Part shown: in pieces, positions 27,974 to 37,183 of the stretch | How the letters are laid out: each line of letters opens with the position of its first letter | Numbering within the stretch: the stretch's first letter is position 1 | DNA from: Pseudomonas iridis | Lineage (GTDB): Bacteria; Pseudomonadota; Gammaproteobacteria; Pseudomonadales; Pseudomonadaceae | Reading direction: 5' to 3' | Assembly (NCBI RefSeq): GCF_017980685.1 | Contig: NZ_JACXXO010000006.1 | Span: forward strand, 1-64,000 | Length of the DNA stretch: 64,000 bases | Made by a program: the position numbers and the translations under genes | Notes under the pieces: model-generated | Databases searched by the model: none | Told to the model about the DNA's origin: nothing | The model's input: only the letters and a program-made list of their open reading frames with translations

Positions 27974-28280
27974 GCTGGATTAACCGTATCGGGATTTTCA
28001 GTGACAGGAGCCTCAGCATCGCCGTTTGGCGGTCAAAGCCCCGTGAGCCGGGTGTCAAAGAAGCGTGAATCGGCGTTATCTCCTCAACTCTCCCCGCGCA
28101 ATTCCAGTCTTTTTTGCGCTTTATCGATTCATCCAGATGCTTAGCCTGCTACCATTTGTCACATCTTGTTGCAGACACGCCCCCCTTCTACGGGTCAAAC
28201 CGGCCACGTCGCGACAGCAAATCCTCAAGCCGTTCGCAGAAACGGTTGACCAATCTTGATGCCTGATGAGGTGCAACCCA
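27974..28280. other. Intergenic region upstream of the gluconate dehydrogenase operon
   Basis: About 300 bases between divergent genes. It must hold promoters for both the phosphatase and the dehydrogenase operon. No coding ORF, clear sigma-70 promoter or operator was recognised. Confidence 0.4.
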
Positions 28281-29027
28281 ATGTCTGATGAGAATCGAGA
28301 CAACCCGCGGCGTGATTTTTTACGCAAATCCCTGACCCTGATTCCAGTGGTCACCCTCGCCGGCACCGGTTTGGGCAGCAGTGTCCTGCAAGCCTCGCCT
28401 GAAGCCGCACCGGCAACACCCGCGGCGCCACCGGCTCGCGCTGACGCGGGCGTTTATCAGCCGAGCTATTTCACCGCCGAGGAATGGGCCTTCATCAATG
28501 CCGCCGTGGCGCAGTTGATTCCCGCCGATGCTCAAGGCCCAGGTGCGATCGAAGCGGGCGTGCCGGAATACATCGATCGTCAGATGAACACGCCCTACGC
28601 TGCCGGAGCCCTCTGGTACATGCAGGGTCCGTTCAACGCTGAAGCGGCGCCGGAGATGGGTTGGCAGAGCAAATTGGTCCCGAAAGAGATCTATCGTCTC
28701 GGCATCGCCGCCACGGATCAGTGGACAAAAGCTCTCAACGGTAAAACATTTGCCGAGCAAGACAGCGCTACCCGAGACGATTTGCTCAAGCAACTCGAAG
28801 CCGGCAAACCGCAGTTCGATAGCGTCCCGGCGAAGATTTTCTTCAACCTGCTGCTGCAAAACACCAAAGAAGGGTTCTTCTGCGACCCGATCCATGGCGG
28901 CAATAAAGGCATGGTCGGCTGGACCATGATCGGCTTCCCCGGCGCCCGCGCCGATTTCATGGATTGGGTGGAACGCAACGAGCAATACCCCTTCCCGGCA
29001 GTTTCGATTCGCGGCGAGAGGGCGTGA
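28281..29027 (+). CDS. Gluconate 2-dehydrogenase gamma subunit (subunit 3)
   Basis: A 248-residue small subunit of a membrane-bound FAD dehydrogenase. It has a twin-arginine signal (NPRRDFLRKSLTLIPVVTLAG) and a body matching gluconate_2-dh3, with FFCDPIHGGNKGMVGWTMIGFPGA. The Tat signal probably carries the folded flavoprotein partner across the membrane. The start MSDEN at 28281 is chosen over an upstream ATG at 28266. First gene of a three-gene operon. Confidence 0.92.
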   Translation: MSDENRDNPRRDFLRKSLTLIPVVTLAGTGLGSSVLQASPEAAPATPAAPPARADAGVYQPSYFTAEEWAFINAAVAQLIPADAQGPGAIEAGVPEYIDRQMNTPYAAGALWYMQGPFNAEAAPEMGWQSKLVPKEIYRLGIAATDQWTKALNGKTFAEQDSATRDDLLKQLEAGKPQFDSVPAKIFFNLLLQNTKEGFFCDPIHGGNKGMVGWTMIGFPGARADFMDWVERNEQYPFPAVSIRGERA

Positions 29028-29029
29028 GC

Positions 29030-30814
29030 ATGGCAACGGTAATGAAGAAGGTCGACGCAGTGATCGTCGGTTTTGGCTGGACCGGCGCGATCATGGCCAA
29101 GGAACTGACCGAAGCGGGCCTCAACGTGCTGGCGCTGGAGCGCGGGCCAATGCAGGACACGTACCCCGACGGCAACTATCCGCAGGTGATCGACGAACTC
29201 ACCTACAGCGTGCGCAAAAAACTCTTTCAGGACATCTCCAAAGAGACCGTCACCATTCGCCACAGCGTCAACGACATTGCCCTGCCGAATCGCCAGTTGG
29301 GCGCGTTCCTGCCGGGCAATGGCGTCGGCGGCGCCGGGCTGCACTGGTCGGGCGTGCACTTTCGCGTCGACCCGATCGAGTTGCGCATGCGCAGCCACTA
29401 CGAAGAACGCTACGGCAAAAGCTTCATTCCCAAGGACATGACCATTCAGGACTTCGGCGTCAGCTATGAAGAGCTGGAGCCGTTCTTCGATTACGCCGAA
29501 AAAGTCTTCGGCACTTCGGGTCAGGCCTGGACCGTTAAAGGCCAGTTGGTCGGTCAGGGCAAGGGCGGTAACCCTTACGCGCCGGATCGCTCGAATCATT
29601 TCCCGCTGGAAGCGCAGAAGAACACGGTTTCCGCACAGCTGTTCGGCAAGGCAGCCACAGAGGTTGGTTACAAACCCTACAACCTGCCTTCGGCAAATAC
29701 TTCAGGGCCGTACACCAATCCCTACGGCGCGCAGATGGGCCCGTGCAACTTCTGCGGATTTTGCAGCGGTTACGTTTGCTACATGTATTCCAAAGCTTCG
29801 CCGAACGTGAACATCCTGCCGGCGCTCAAACCGCTGCCGAATTTCGAGCTGCGGGCCAATTCCCATGTGCTGCGGATCAATCTCGACAGCAGTAAAACCA
29901 AAGCCACCGGCGTCACCTACATCGATGCGCAAGGTCGGGAGATCGAGCAGCCGGCGGATCTGGTGATCCTCGGCGCGTTCCAGTTGCACAACGTGCGACT
30001 GATGCTGCTCTCCGGGATCGGCAAGCCTTACGATCCGATCAGCGGCGAAGGCGTGGTCGGGCGCAACTTTGCTTACCAGAACATGGCAACGATCAAGGCG
30101 TTCTTCGACAAGGACACCCACACCAACAACTTCATCGGGGCCGGCGGTAACGGTGTGGCGCTGGATGATTTCAACGCCGACAACTTCGACCACGGCCCGC
30201 ACGGCTTCGTCGGCGGCTCGCCAATGTGGGTCAACCAGGCCGGCAGCCGACCGATTGCCGGCACCTCGAACCCGCCGGGCACGCCGGCCTGGGGCAGCGC
30301 ATGGAAACGCGCGACCGCCGATTACTACACCCACCAGGTGTCGATGGACGCCCACGGCGCGCATCAGTCCTACAGAGGTAACTACCTCGATCTCGATCCG
30401 GTGTACCGCGATGCCTACGGCTTGCCGCTGCTGCGCATGACCTTCGACTGGCAGGAAAACGACATCAAGATGAACCGCTTCATGGTCGAAAAAATGGGCA
30501 AGGTCGCCGAAGCGATGGGCCCGAAAGCCATTGCGGTGATCGGTAAGAAAGTCGGCGACCACTTCAACACCGCGTCGTACCAGACCACCCACCTCAACGG
30601 TGGCGCGATCATGGGCACCGATCCGAAGAAGAGCGCGTTGAACCGTTACCTGCAGAGCTGGGACGTGCACAACGTCTTCGTTCCGGGCGCCTCGGCATTC
30701 CCGCAAGGCCTGGGCTACAACCCGACAGGTCTGGTCGCGGCGTTGACCTATTGGTCGGCGAAGGCGATCCGCGAGCAATACCTGAAAAAACCCGGCCCGC
30801 TGGTTCAGGCTTAA
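29030..30814 (+). CDS. Gluconate 2-dehydrogenase flavoprotein subunit (GMC family)
   Basis: A 594-residue GMC oxidoreductase. The FAD-binding VDAVIVGFGWTGAIMAKEL is at the N-terminus, with GNGVGGAGLHWSGVHFR near 100 and C-terminal HLNGGAIMGTD plus ASAFPQGLGYNPTGLVAALTYW. It oxidises gluconate or a related sugar acid in the periplasm. It has no signal of its own and likely travels with the Tat-tagged subunit encoded upstream. 2-Ketogluconate or sorbitol dehydrogenase activity cannot be excluded from sequence. Confidence 0.92.
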   Translation: MATVMKKVDAVIVGFGWTGAIMAKELTEAGLNVLALERGPMQDTYPDGNYPQVIDELTYSVRKKLFQDISKETVTIRHSVNDIALPNRQLGAFLPGNGVGGAGLHWSGVHFRVDPIELRMRSHYEERYGKSFIPKDMTIQDFGVSYEELEPFFDYAEKVFGTSGQAWTVKGQLVGQGKGGNPYAPDRSNHFPLEAQKNTVSAQLFGKAATEVGYKPYNLPSANTSGPYTNPYGAQMGPCNFCGFCSGYVCYMYSKASPNVNILPALKPLPNFELRANSHVLRINLDSSKTKATGVTYIDAQGREIEQPADLVILGAFQLHNVRLMLLSGIGKPYDPISGEGVVGRNFAYQNMATIKAFFDKDTHTNNFIGAGGNGVALDDFNADNFDHGPHGFVGGSPMWVNQAGSRPIAGTSNPPGTPAWGSAWKRATADYYTHQVSMDAHGAHQSYRGNYLDLDPVYRDAYGLPLLRMTFDWQENDIKMNRFMVEKMGKVAEAMGPKAIAVIGKKVGDHFNTASYQTTHLNGGAIMGTDPKKSALNRYLQSWDVHNVFVPGASAFPQGLGYNPTGLVAALTYWSAKAIREQYLKKPGPLVQA

Positions 30815-30826
30815 GGAGCGATGACC

Positions 30827-32128
30827 ATGAAGAAGTTTGTTATCGCGTCCCTTGCGCTGCTCGGCAGTGCTGCATTGCAAGCGGCCGAAGTCGATCAATC
30901 CTTGATCAAGCAGGGTGAATACCTGTCCCGCGCCGGTGACTGCGTGGCGTGCCACACCGCGAAAAACGGCAAGCCGTTCGCCGGGGGCCTGCCAATGGAA
31001 ACCCCGATCGGCACGATCTACTCGACCAATATCACCCCGGATAAAACCGGCGTGGGTGATTACAGCTTCGAGGACTTTGATCAGGCAGTGCGTCATGGCG
31101 TCGCCAAAAACGGTAGTACGTTGTACCCGGCGATGCCGTATCCGTCCTACGCCCGTGTCAGCGAAACCGACATGAAAGCGTTGTACGCGTACTTCATGCA
31201 CGGCGTGCAACCCGTCGCGCAAGAGAACAAGGCCAGCGACATTCCATGGCCGTTGAGCATGCGCTGGCCGCTGATGGGCTGGCGCTGGATGTTTGCGCCG
31301 AAGGTCGAGGACTACAAGTCGACGTCAGACGACCCGGTGATTGATCGTGGGGCGTATCTGGTCGAAGGGCTCGGACATTGCGGCGCCTGCCATACGCCAC
31401 GTGCCCTGACCATGCAGGAAAAATCCCTGAGTGCGGCCGATGGCAGCCACTTTCTGGCCGGCAGCGCGCCGCTGGAAGGCTGGATCGCCAAGAGTCTGCG
31501 TGGCGATCACAAGGATGGACTCGGCAGCTGGAGCGAGGAGCAACTGGTGCAATTCCTCAAGACCGGCCGCAGTGATCGCAGCGCCGTGTTCGGCGGCATG
31601 AGCGATGTGGTTACCCACAGCATGCAGTACATGACCGACGCCGACCTGACGGCGATTGCGCGCTATCTCAAGTCGTTGCCGGCCAGTGATCCGAACGATC
31701 AGCCACACCAATACGACGCGACAGCCGCCAAGGCCCTGTGGAACGGTGATGACAGCCAGCGCGGCGCCTCGGTGTACATCGACAACTGCGCGGCATGCCA
31801 TCGCACCGACGGTCACGGTTACACCCGTGTGTTTCCGGCGCTGGCAGGCAACCCGGTGTTGCAATCAGACGACCCGACCTCGCTGATTCACATTGTGCTC
31901 AAGGGCGGTACATTGCCCGCGACGCACACTGCGCCATCGACTTTCACCATGCCTGGTTTTGCCTGGCGGTTATCGGATCAGGAAGTGGCGGATGTGGTGA
32001 GCTTCATTCGTGGTAGTTGGGGCAACAAGGGCGCGCCAGTGTCGGCCAAAGACGTCGCGGGACTGCGTACCGACGATATGAAAACAATGTCTGGTGATGA
32101 TCTTGGCCAGGTAACCAGCCACAACTAA
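30827..32128 (+). CDS. Gluconate 2-dehydrogenase cytochrome c subunit
   Basis: A 433-residue triheme cytochrome c with signal peptide (…LQAAEVD) and three CxxCH motifs (CVACH about 38, CGACH about 185, CAACH about 325). A hydrophobic stretch is not obvious at the C-terminus. It passes electrons from the FAD subunit to ubiquinone or the oxidase. The ATG at 30827 lies eight bases after AGGAG; the ATG at 30821 is too close. It ends the operon before a strong terminator. Confidence 0.93.
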   Translation: MKKFVIASLALLGSAALQAAEVDQSLIKQGEYLSRAGDCVACHTAKNGKPFAGGLPMETPIGTIYSTNITPDKTGVGDYSFEDFDQAVRHGVAKNGSTLYPAMPYPSYARVSETDMKALYAYFMHGVQPVAQENKASDIPWPLSMRWPLMGWRWMFAPKVEDYKSTSDDPVIDRGAYLVEGLGHCGACHTPRALTMQEKSLSAADGSHFLAGSAPLEGWIAKSLRGDHKDGLGSWSEEQLVQFLKTGRSDRSAVFGGMSDVVTHSMQYMTDADLTAIARYLKSLPASDPNDQPHQYDATAAKALWNGDDSQRGASVYIDNCAACHRTDGHGYTRVFPALAGNPVLQSDDPTSLIHIVLKGGTLPATHTAPSTFTMPGFAWRLSDQEVADVVSFIRGSWGNKGAPVSAKDVAGLRTDDMKTMSGDDLGQVTSHN

Positions 32129-32135
32129 AAACATA

Positions 32136-32168
32136 AAACCCTGCATGAATCATTCATGCAGGGTTTTT
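32136..32168 (+). terminator. Rho-independent terminator after the gluconate dehydrogenase operon
   Basis: AAACCCTGCATGA pairs with TCATGCAGGGTTT around ATCAT, followed by T residues, just after the cytochrome gene. Confidence 0.92.
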
Positions 32169-32208
32169 GTTGCAACTTGTCGTGATGACCAATGTTTCAA
32201 CAAGCGAT

Positions 32209-32511
32209 TCAAGGATTGACGATACTCACATAAGCCTTGGCCAATGCCTCCAACTTGGCCTTGTCATCACTATCAATATCGCCGTCGCCGTCCACATCCT
32301 TCTTATCGGTGCGGATGGTGAACGACTTGCCACGATCGCTGGACACCGCGATAACATAAATCGAATCGACCAAGGACTCGGTCGACAGCTGCTCATCCGC
32401 GTCCCAGCCCAGTTCCTTGCGAGCAAGTTGCATCGAAACAACAGTATTGGGTTCCGATGGACCCGGCAGCATCATTTGCAGAAAAACACCACGCTGATTG
32501 AGAAACGACAT
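32209..32511 (-). CDS. Small protein with dockerin/EF-hand-like calcium motif
   Basis: A 100-residue protein without signal peptide. Its C-terminal third reads DKKDVDGDGDIDSDDKAKLEALAKAY, a DxDxDGxIDxxD loop followed by a helix, as in dockerin type I repeats and EF-hands. Only one loop is present. The first part (FLQMMLPGPSEPNTVVSMQLARKELGW) is not recognised. An AAAGGA site precedes the ATG. It lies next to an AT-rich stretch. Calcium binding is inferred; function is unknown. Confidence 0.65.
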   Translation of the reverse strand: MSFLNQRGVFLQMMLPGPSEPNTVVSMQLARKELGWDADEQLSTESLVDSIYVIAVSSDRGKSFTIRTDKKDVDGDGDIDSDDKAKLEALAKAYVSIVNP

Positions 32512-32723
32512 AAATCAAATCCTTTTAGAGTTAATACACAGGCATCAGTGCCGGTAAGTTGCGAAGGCTATATTTGATAACTTCCCCTCACAACCAAACA
32601 TATGTTTCCCGGGTTTTCTTTGGTTCTAACTATTTATATAAACAGCGAACAGAACCGCAGAATGATCCGCGACGGCTTTTCTATGGCCGAACGGTACTGG
32701 ATCGTCCCGGCGCTGCTCATATA

Positions 32724-32739
32724 CTGTATGCATATACAG
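32724..32739. promoter_or_regulatory. LexA operator (SOS box)
   Basis: CTGTATGCATATACAG fits the LexA consensus CTGT-N8-ACAG exactly, with an AT-rich core. It lies 17 bases upstream of the radical SAM gene's start. The P. aeruginosa homolog PA0069 is reported as part of the LexA regulon, so this operator is very likely functional. Confidence 0.88.
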
Positions 32740-32755
32740 ACACGAGGTTCGCCCA

Positions 32756-33814
32756 ATGATCAGCCCTCTCCCCCCTCGCGGTCGCGGCACTGCGACCAAC
32801 CCGCACAACCGCTTCGCGCCAAACCGCTCGGTGGCGGAGGACGACGGCTGGTATCAGGAAGTGCCCGAAACGCAAAACACCGAGGTGATGATCGAAACCG
32901 CAAAAACCATCATTACCCGTAACACTTCGCCTGACCTGCCCTTTGATCGCTCCATCAATCCCTATCGCGGCTGCGAGCATGGCTGCATCTATTGCTACGC
33001 TCGGCCCAGCCACGCCTATTGGGACATGTCGCCCGGGCTGGATTTCGAAACCAGGCTGATCGCCAAGACCAACGCCGCGCAGGTGCTGGAAGAACAGTTG
33101 AGCAAGCGCGGCTATCAATGTGCGCCGATCAACCTGGGCTCCAATACCGATCCTTATCAGCCAATCGAACGCGAACATAAAATCACCCGTCAGATCCTCG
33201 AAGTGCTGTTGCGCTATCGGCACCCGGTAACCATCGTCACCAAGGGCTCGCTGATCCTGCGTGATCTCGACTTGCTGACCGAACTGGCGCAGCAGCGGCT
33301 GGTGGCCGTGATGATCAGCCTCACGACGCTGGACGACGAACTCAAACGCATCCTCGAACCGCGCGCCGCAGCGCCCAAGGCGCGGTTGCGGGCGATCCGG
33401 GTGATGCGCGAAGCGGGCATTCCCGTGGGTGTGCTGTGTTCACCGATGATTCCGATGATCAACGACAGCGAGATCGAAGGCCTGCTCACCGAAGCTCACG
33501 CCGCCGGTGCGCAAAGCGCTGCGTACATGATGCTGCGCCTGCCGCTGGAGGTGGCGCCGTTGTTCGAGGAGTGGCTGCAAGCGCACTATCCGCAAAGGGC
33601 GACACACGTGCTGAGTCTGATTCGTCAAAGCCGTGGCGGTGAGCTTTATGACAGCCGTTTCGGTGCGCGCATGCGGGGCGAAGGGCCGTTCGCCGACCTG
33701 CTCGCCCAGCGCTTTGCCAAGGCGATCAAGCGTCTTGGCCTCAATCATCGCGAAGGCTACAACCTTGATTGCACCGCCTTCTGTCCGCCGGGTCGCCAGA
33801 TGTCGTTGATTTAG
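32756..33814 (+). CDS. PA0069-type radical SAM protein
   Basis: A 352-residue radical SAM protein. The cluster-binding motif CEHGCIYCYARPSH (CxxxCxxC, about residues 73-80) follows NPYRGC. The downstream TKGSLILRDLDLL and MLRLPLEVAPLFEEWL are typical of this group, related to photolyase/spore-photoproduct-lyase-like proteins such as SplB. A LexA box directly upstream links it to DNA damage. Its reaction is not known; a DNA repair role is inferred from SOS control. Confidence 0.9.
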   Translation: MISPLPPRGRGTATNPHNRFAPNRSVAEDDGWYQEVPETQNTEVMIETAKTIITRNTSPDLPFDRSINPYRGCEHGCIYCYARPSHAYWDMSPGLDFETRLIAKTNAAQVLEEQLSKRGYQCAPINLGSNTDPYQPIEREHKITRQILEVLLRYRHPVTIVTKGSLILRDLDLLTELAQQRLVAVMISLTTLDDELKRILEPRAAAPKARLRAIRVMREAGIPVGVLCSPMIPMINDSEIEGLLTEAHAAGAQSAAYMMLRLPLEVAPLFEEWLQAHYPQRATHVLSLIRQSRGGELYDSRFGARMRGEGPFADLLAQRFAKAIKRLGLNHREGYNLDCTAFCPPGRQMSLI

Positions 33815-34051
33815 CGACAATTGCCTTATGGTTGAGGGGTTGGAAACCTTCCGTCGAAAACTTCAGTCACGTTTTTTGTGACCTGGAACACACGTTCTAG
33901 AGCGTTTGATTCAGTTTGAGTTAAGTTTCGGCGGCTACCTTGTTCATCGAGTGACTGACGGGTCGGGATGGCCCGGATGTTTTAAACAGCCACTGGCTTC
34001 ATATCGGAATACCGGGGCAAGACTCCCTGAATCCGCCAAAGAGGATGAATC

Positions 34052-34780
34052 ATGAGTGACAAGGATAAACAGCCGCTGGCTGTGTCGGCGCAAACCCCTG
34101 AAGCGGAATCCGCCGATGCAGCGCTGCGACAGATCGTAGACGGCTTTTTGCATTTTCATCATGAGGTCTTCCCGCAGCAGGAAGAACTCTTCAAGAAACT
34201 CGCCACGGCCCAAGCGCCCAAGGCGATGTTCATCACTTGCGCCGACTCGCGCATCGTTCCCGAACTGATTACCCAGAGCTCCCCCGGCGATCTGTTCGTG
34301 ACGCGTAACGTGGGCAACGTCGTGCCACCTTACGGCCAGATGAACGGCGGCGTTTCCACTGCCATCGAATACGCGGTTCTGGCGCTGGGCGTGCAGCACA
34401 TCATCATCTGCGGCCACTCCGATTGCGGCGCCATGCGTGCGGTGCTCAACCCCGATAGCCTGGAAAAAATGCCGACGGTCAAAGCCTGGTTGCGCCACGC
34501 TGAAGTCGCGAAAACCATGGTGCATGAGAACTGTCACTGCGCCGACGAAAAAGAAAGTATGCCGATCCTCACCGAGGAAAACGTCATCGCCCAATTGCAG
34601 CACTTGCGTACCCATCCCTCGGTAGCCTCACGCATGGCGAACGGTCATCTGTTCATCCATGGCTGGGTCTACAACATCGAAACCAGTGAAATCAAAGCTT
34701 ACGATGCGGATCAGGGCCGTTTCCTGCCGCTCGATGGCAGCCATCCGATTCCGGTGGCGACGCCCAAAGCGCGCTTCTAA
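34052..34780 (+). CDS. Beta-class carbonic anhydrase
   Basis: A 242-residue enzyme that interconverts CO2 and bicarbonate. Zinc ligands and the Asp-Arg dyad are Cys 63, Asp 65 and Arg 67 (TCADSRI) and His 122, Cys 125 (GHSDCGAM). Length matches the family. A GAGG site precedes the ATG at 34052. The next gene is a SulP transporter, a pairing that suggests bicarbonate uptake or supply. Confidence 0.94.
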   Translation: MSDKDKQPLAVSAQTPEAESADAALRQIVDGFLHFHHEVFPQQEELFKKLATAQAPKAMFITCADSRIVPELITQSSPGDLFVTRNVGNVVPPYGQMNGGVSTAIEYAVLALGVQHIIICGHSDCGAMRAVLNPDSLEKMPTVKAWLRHAEVAKTMVHENCHCADEKESMPILTEENVIAQLQHLRTHPSVASRMANGHLFIHGWVYNIETSEIKAYDADQGRFLPLDGSHPIPVATPKARF

Positions 34781-34870
34781 ATCTTCCTGACAATCTGTGT
34801 GGTTTGACGCCGGCCGCTGTTTCAGCGGCCCGGCCTCGCCATGCCTGAAGAAAACTTCGGGAGAATCACC

Positions 34871-36397
34871 ATGCGTGCTGCTCAATTGAAAGCTGTGTTG
34901 CCACGGGAGCTGCTCGCATCCGTGGTTGTGTTCTTGGTCGCCCTGCCGTTGTGCATGGGCATTGCAATCGCTTCAGGGTTGCCGCCAGCGAAGGGTTTGA
35001 TCACCGGGATCATCGGTGGTCTGGTGGTGGGTTGGCTGGCGGGTTCACCGTTACAGGTCAGCGGGCCGGCGGCAGGGCTGGCGGTTTTGGTGTTCGAACT
35101 GGTGCGCCAGCACGGTATCGAGATGCTCGGGCCGATTTTGCTACTCGCCGGTTTCCTGCAACTGGTGGCCGGGCGACTGAAGCTCGGCTGCTGGTTTCGG
35201 GTCACGGCGCCAGCGGTGGTCTACGGCATGCTTGCCGGGATTGGCGTGTTGATCGTGCTGTCACAGGTGCATGTGATGCTCGATGCGTCGCCGAAACCTT
35301 CCGGGCTCGATAACCTCACGGCATTCCCCGCCGCGGTGGCGCAAGCCTTGCCGTCGTTTGGCTGGCAGGCCGGGTTGCTCGGGTTGTCGACGATTGCGGT
35401 GATGTGGCTGTGGGAGAAATTCCGCCCACACTCGCTGCGGTTCGTTCCCGGCGCATTGCTCGGTGTTGGCCTGGCGACGGGCGCCAGTCTGCTGCTGGCG
35501 TTGCAGGTGAAACGGGTTGAGGTGCCGGCGAATCTGGCGGAAGCCATCGACTGGTTGAAACCGGCAGACTTGCTCAGTCTGGCAGATCCGACGCTGCTGA
35601 TCGCCGCGTTCGCCGTGGCGTTTATCGCCAGCGCCGAAACCCTGTTGTCGGCCGCCGCGGTAGACCGCATGCACAATGGCGTGCGTTCGGACTTCGACCG
35701 TGAACTCTCGGCGCAAGGTGTCGGCAACATGCTCTGCGGCCTGCTCGGCGCACTGCCGATGACCGGGGTGATCGTGCGCAGTTCGGCCAACGTCCAGGCC
35801 GGTGCAACCACGCGTTACTCGACGATCTTCCATGGTCTGTGGCTGCTGGCGTTCGTGCTGTTGCTGTCGAGTGTGCTGCAAAGCATTCCGGTGGCGAGTC
35901 TGGCGGGTGTGCTGGTGTATACCGGCTTCAAACTGGTCGACCTGAAAGCCTTCCGTGGTCTTAGCCGTTATGGGCGGATGCCGATGTTCACCTACGCCGC
36001 CACGGCGCTGGCGATCATCTTCACTGACCTGCTGACCGGTGTGCTGATCGGTTTTGGTCTGACGATGTTGAAACTGGCGTTCAAGGCTTCGCGATTGAAG
36101 ATCAGCTTGATCGACCTGCCGCCGGAAGGGGAAATGGAGTTACGTCTGATCGGCGCGGCGACCTTCCTCAAAGTACCGGCGCTGACCCAGGTGCTGAACA
36201 CGATTCCAGCAGGCTCGACGGTGCATGTGCCGCTCAATAATCTGAGCTACATCGACCATTCGTGTCTGGAGTTGCTGGAAGAGTGGGGCCGGGCGAATGC
36301 GGCCAAGGGGTCGAAACTGGTGATCGAGTCGCGTGGGTTGAAGCGTAGGCTCGAAGGCAGGGTGCGGACCAATACCGGAATCGGCGCGGCCGGCTAA
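34871..36397 (+). CDS. SulP family anion transporter
   Basis: A 508-residue integral membrane protein with about 10-12 helices (LASVVVFLVALPLCMGIAIASGLPP at the start) and a C-terminal STAS-like end (about 420-508: VPALTQVLNTIPAGS…LSYIDHSCLELLEEWGR). SulP proteins carry sulfate or bicarbonate; the adjacent carbonic anhydrase favours bicarbonate, by inference. The ATG at 34871 is chosen because the conserved N-terminus begins there; an ATG at 34841 would add ten residues. Confidence 0.9.
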   Translation: MRAAQLKAVLPRELLASVVVFLVALPLCMGIAIASGLPPAKGLITGIIGGLVVGWLAGSPLQVSGPAAGLAVLVFELVRQHGIEMLGPILLLAGFLQLVAGRLKLGCWFRVTAPAVVYGMLAGIGVLIVLSQVHVMLDASPKPSGLDNLTAFPAAVAQALPSFGWQAGLLGLSTIAVMWLWEKFRPHSLRFVPGALLGVGLATGASLLLALQVKRVEVPANLAEAIDWLKPADLLSLADPTLLIAAFAVAFIASAETLLSAAAVDRMHNGVRSDFDRELSAQGVGNMLCGLLGALPMTGVIVRSSANVQAGATTRYSTIFHGLWLLAFVLLLSSVLQSIPVASLAGVLVYTGFKLVDLKAFRGLSRYGRMPMFTYAATALAIIFTDLLTGVLIGFGLTMLKLAFKASRLKISLIDLPPEGEMELRLIGAATFLKVPALTQVLNTIPAGSTVHVPLNNLSYIDHSCLELLEEWGRANAAKGSKLVIESRGLKRRLEGRVRTNTGIGAAG

Positions 36398-36420
36398 ACA
36401 ATTCGTTGTGAATGCAAACC

Positions 36421-36514
36421 CTGTGGGAGCTGGCTTGCCAGCGATGGCGGAGTTTCAGTCACCGATGATGTTGACTGATCCACCGCTATCGCTGGCAAGC
36501 CAGCTCCCACAATG
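36421..36514. repeat. REPIN, GCTGGCAAGCCAGC type
   Basis: TGTGGGAGCTGGCTTGCCAGCGAT on the left and ATCGCTGGCAAGCCAGCTCCCACA on the right, an inverted pair about 45 bases apart. It lies between converging genes, as does the copy at 21389-21526. Confidence 0.9.
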
Positions 36515-36532
36515 ATTTGTGTTGGCTTTGGA

Positions 36533-37183
36533 TTACGCAGCAGGCTGATCCAGCTCCAGACCCACACCCAATCGGCGACCCATGCAAGGCCAGCGTTTCC
36601 ACGCCGCACCGGTCTCAGGGCTGCTGAGTTTTTCGCGGTAGATCTCGACTGATTCCAGCGCAAAACTTTCGTCGTTGAGCATCTCGTCGATGGCGTGATG
36701 TACCGCTTCGTCCAGTTGGTTGGCAAATTCCTCACCGATCAACTGGTGAGCAATCAAGTTGGCGACCGTCATGTCCAAGGGGATCAAGGGCTGGCCGAAA
36801 TGCTTGATGTACAGGTCATTGACCTCTTCGACAAAACGGTGCGCCAGATAGGCTTCGTCCAGCAGGCTGTCCAGGCCAACGTGCCCGGCCATGATGGCTG
36901 GCGGCTGGAGGAAGTACTGCTCGGCGATTCTGAGCACCGGTTTGATCTGCGATTCAATTCCCGCTTCCCTGGCGACTTCATTGGCTGCATCCAGCAGGTC
37001 CGGTACTTCATCGATGTAGGCGGCGACAAAACGCGTCAGTACGCCATTGGCGTCGGCCTCCGGCAATTGGATCGCCGGGTGTAAATGAGGCAGCTTGCTT
37101 TCCAGCTGACGGGTCAGCAGGCCGGTTTCTTTCTCGTGCTGTTGGGCTTTTTGGATCTGCTCGCGCAATGCGGCGGTGTTCAT
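36533..37183 (-). CDS. Conserved hypothetical protein upstream of the cox locus
   Basis: A 216-residue soluble, acidic, helix-rich protein with no signal peptide or known motif. It begins MNTAALREQIQKAQQHEKE; a WKRWPCMGRRLGVGLELDQPAA tail ends the protein. A protein in the same place occurs in P. aeruginosa (PA0104) upstream of coxB. The start at 37183 fits a GGAG site; the longer frame adds a doubtful 25 residues. Function is unknown. Confidence 0.75.
   Translation of the reverse strand: MNTAALREQIQKAQQHEKETGLLTRQLESKLPHLHPAIQLPEADANGVLTRFVAAYIDEVPDLLDAANEVAREAGIESQIKPVLRIAEQYFLQPPAIMAGHVGLDSLLDEAYLAHRFVEEVNDLYIKHFGQPLIPLDMTVANLIAHQLIGEEFANQLDEAVHHAIDEMLNDESFALESVEIYREKLSSPETGAAWKRWPCMGRRLGVGLELDQPAA

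Noticed and set aside
29702-31222. 506-codon leftward open frame
   Set aside because: It is opposite the gluconate dehydrogenase flavoprotein and cytochrome genes, whose motifs are complete.
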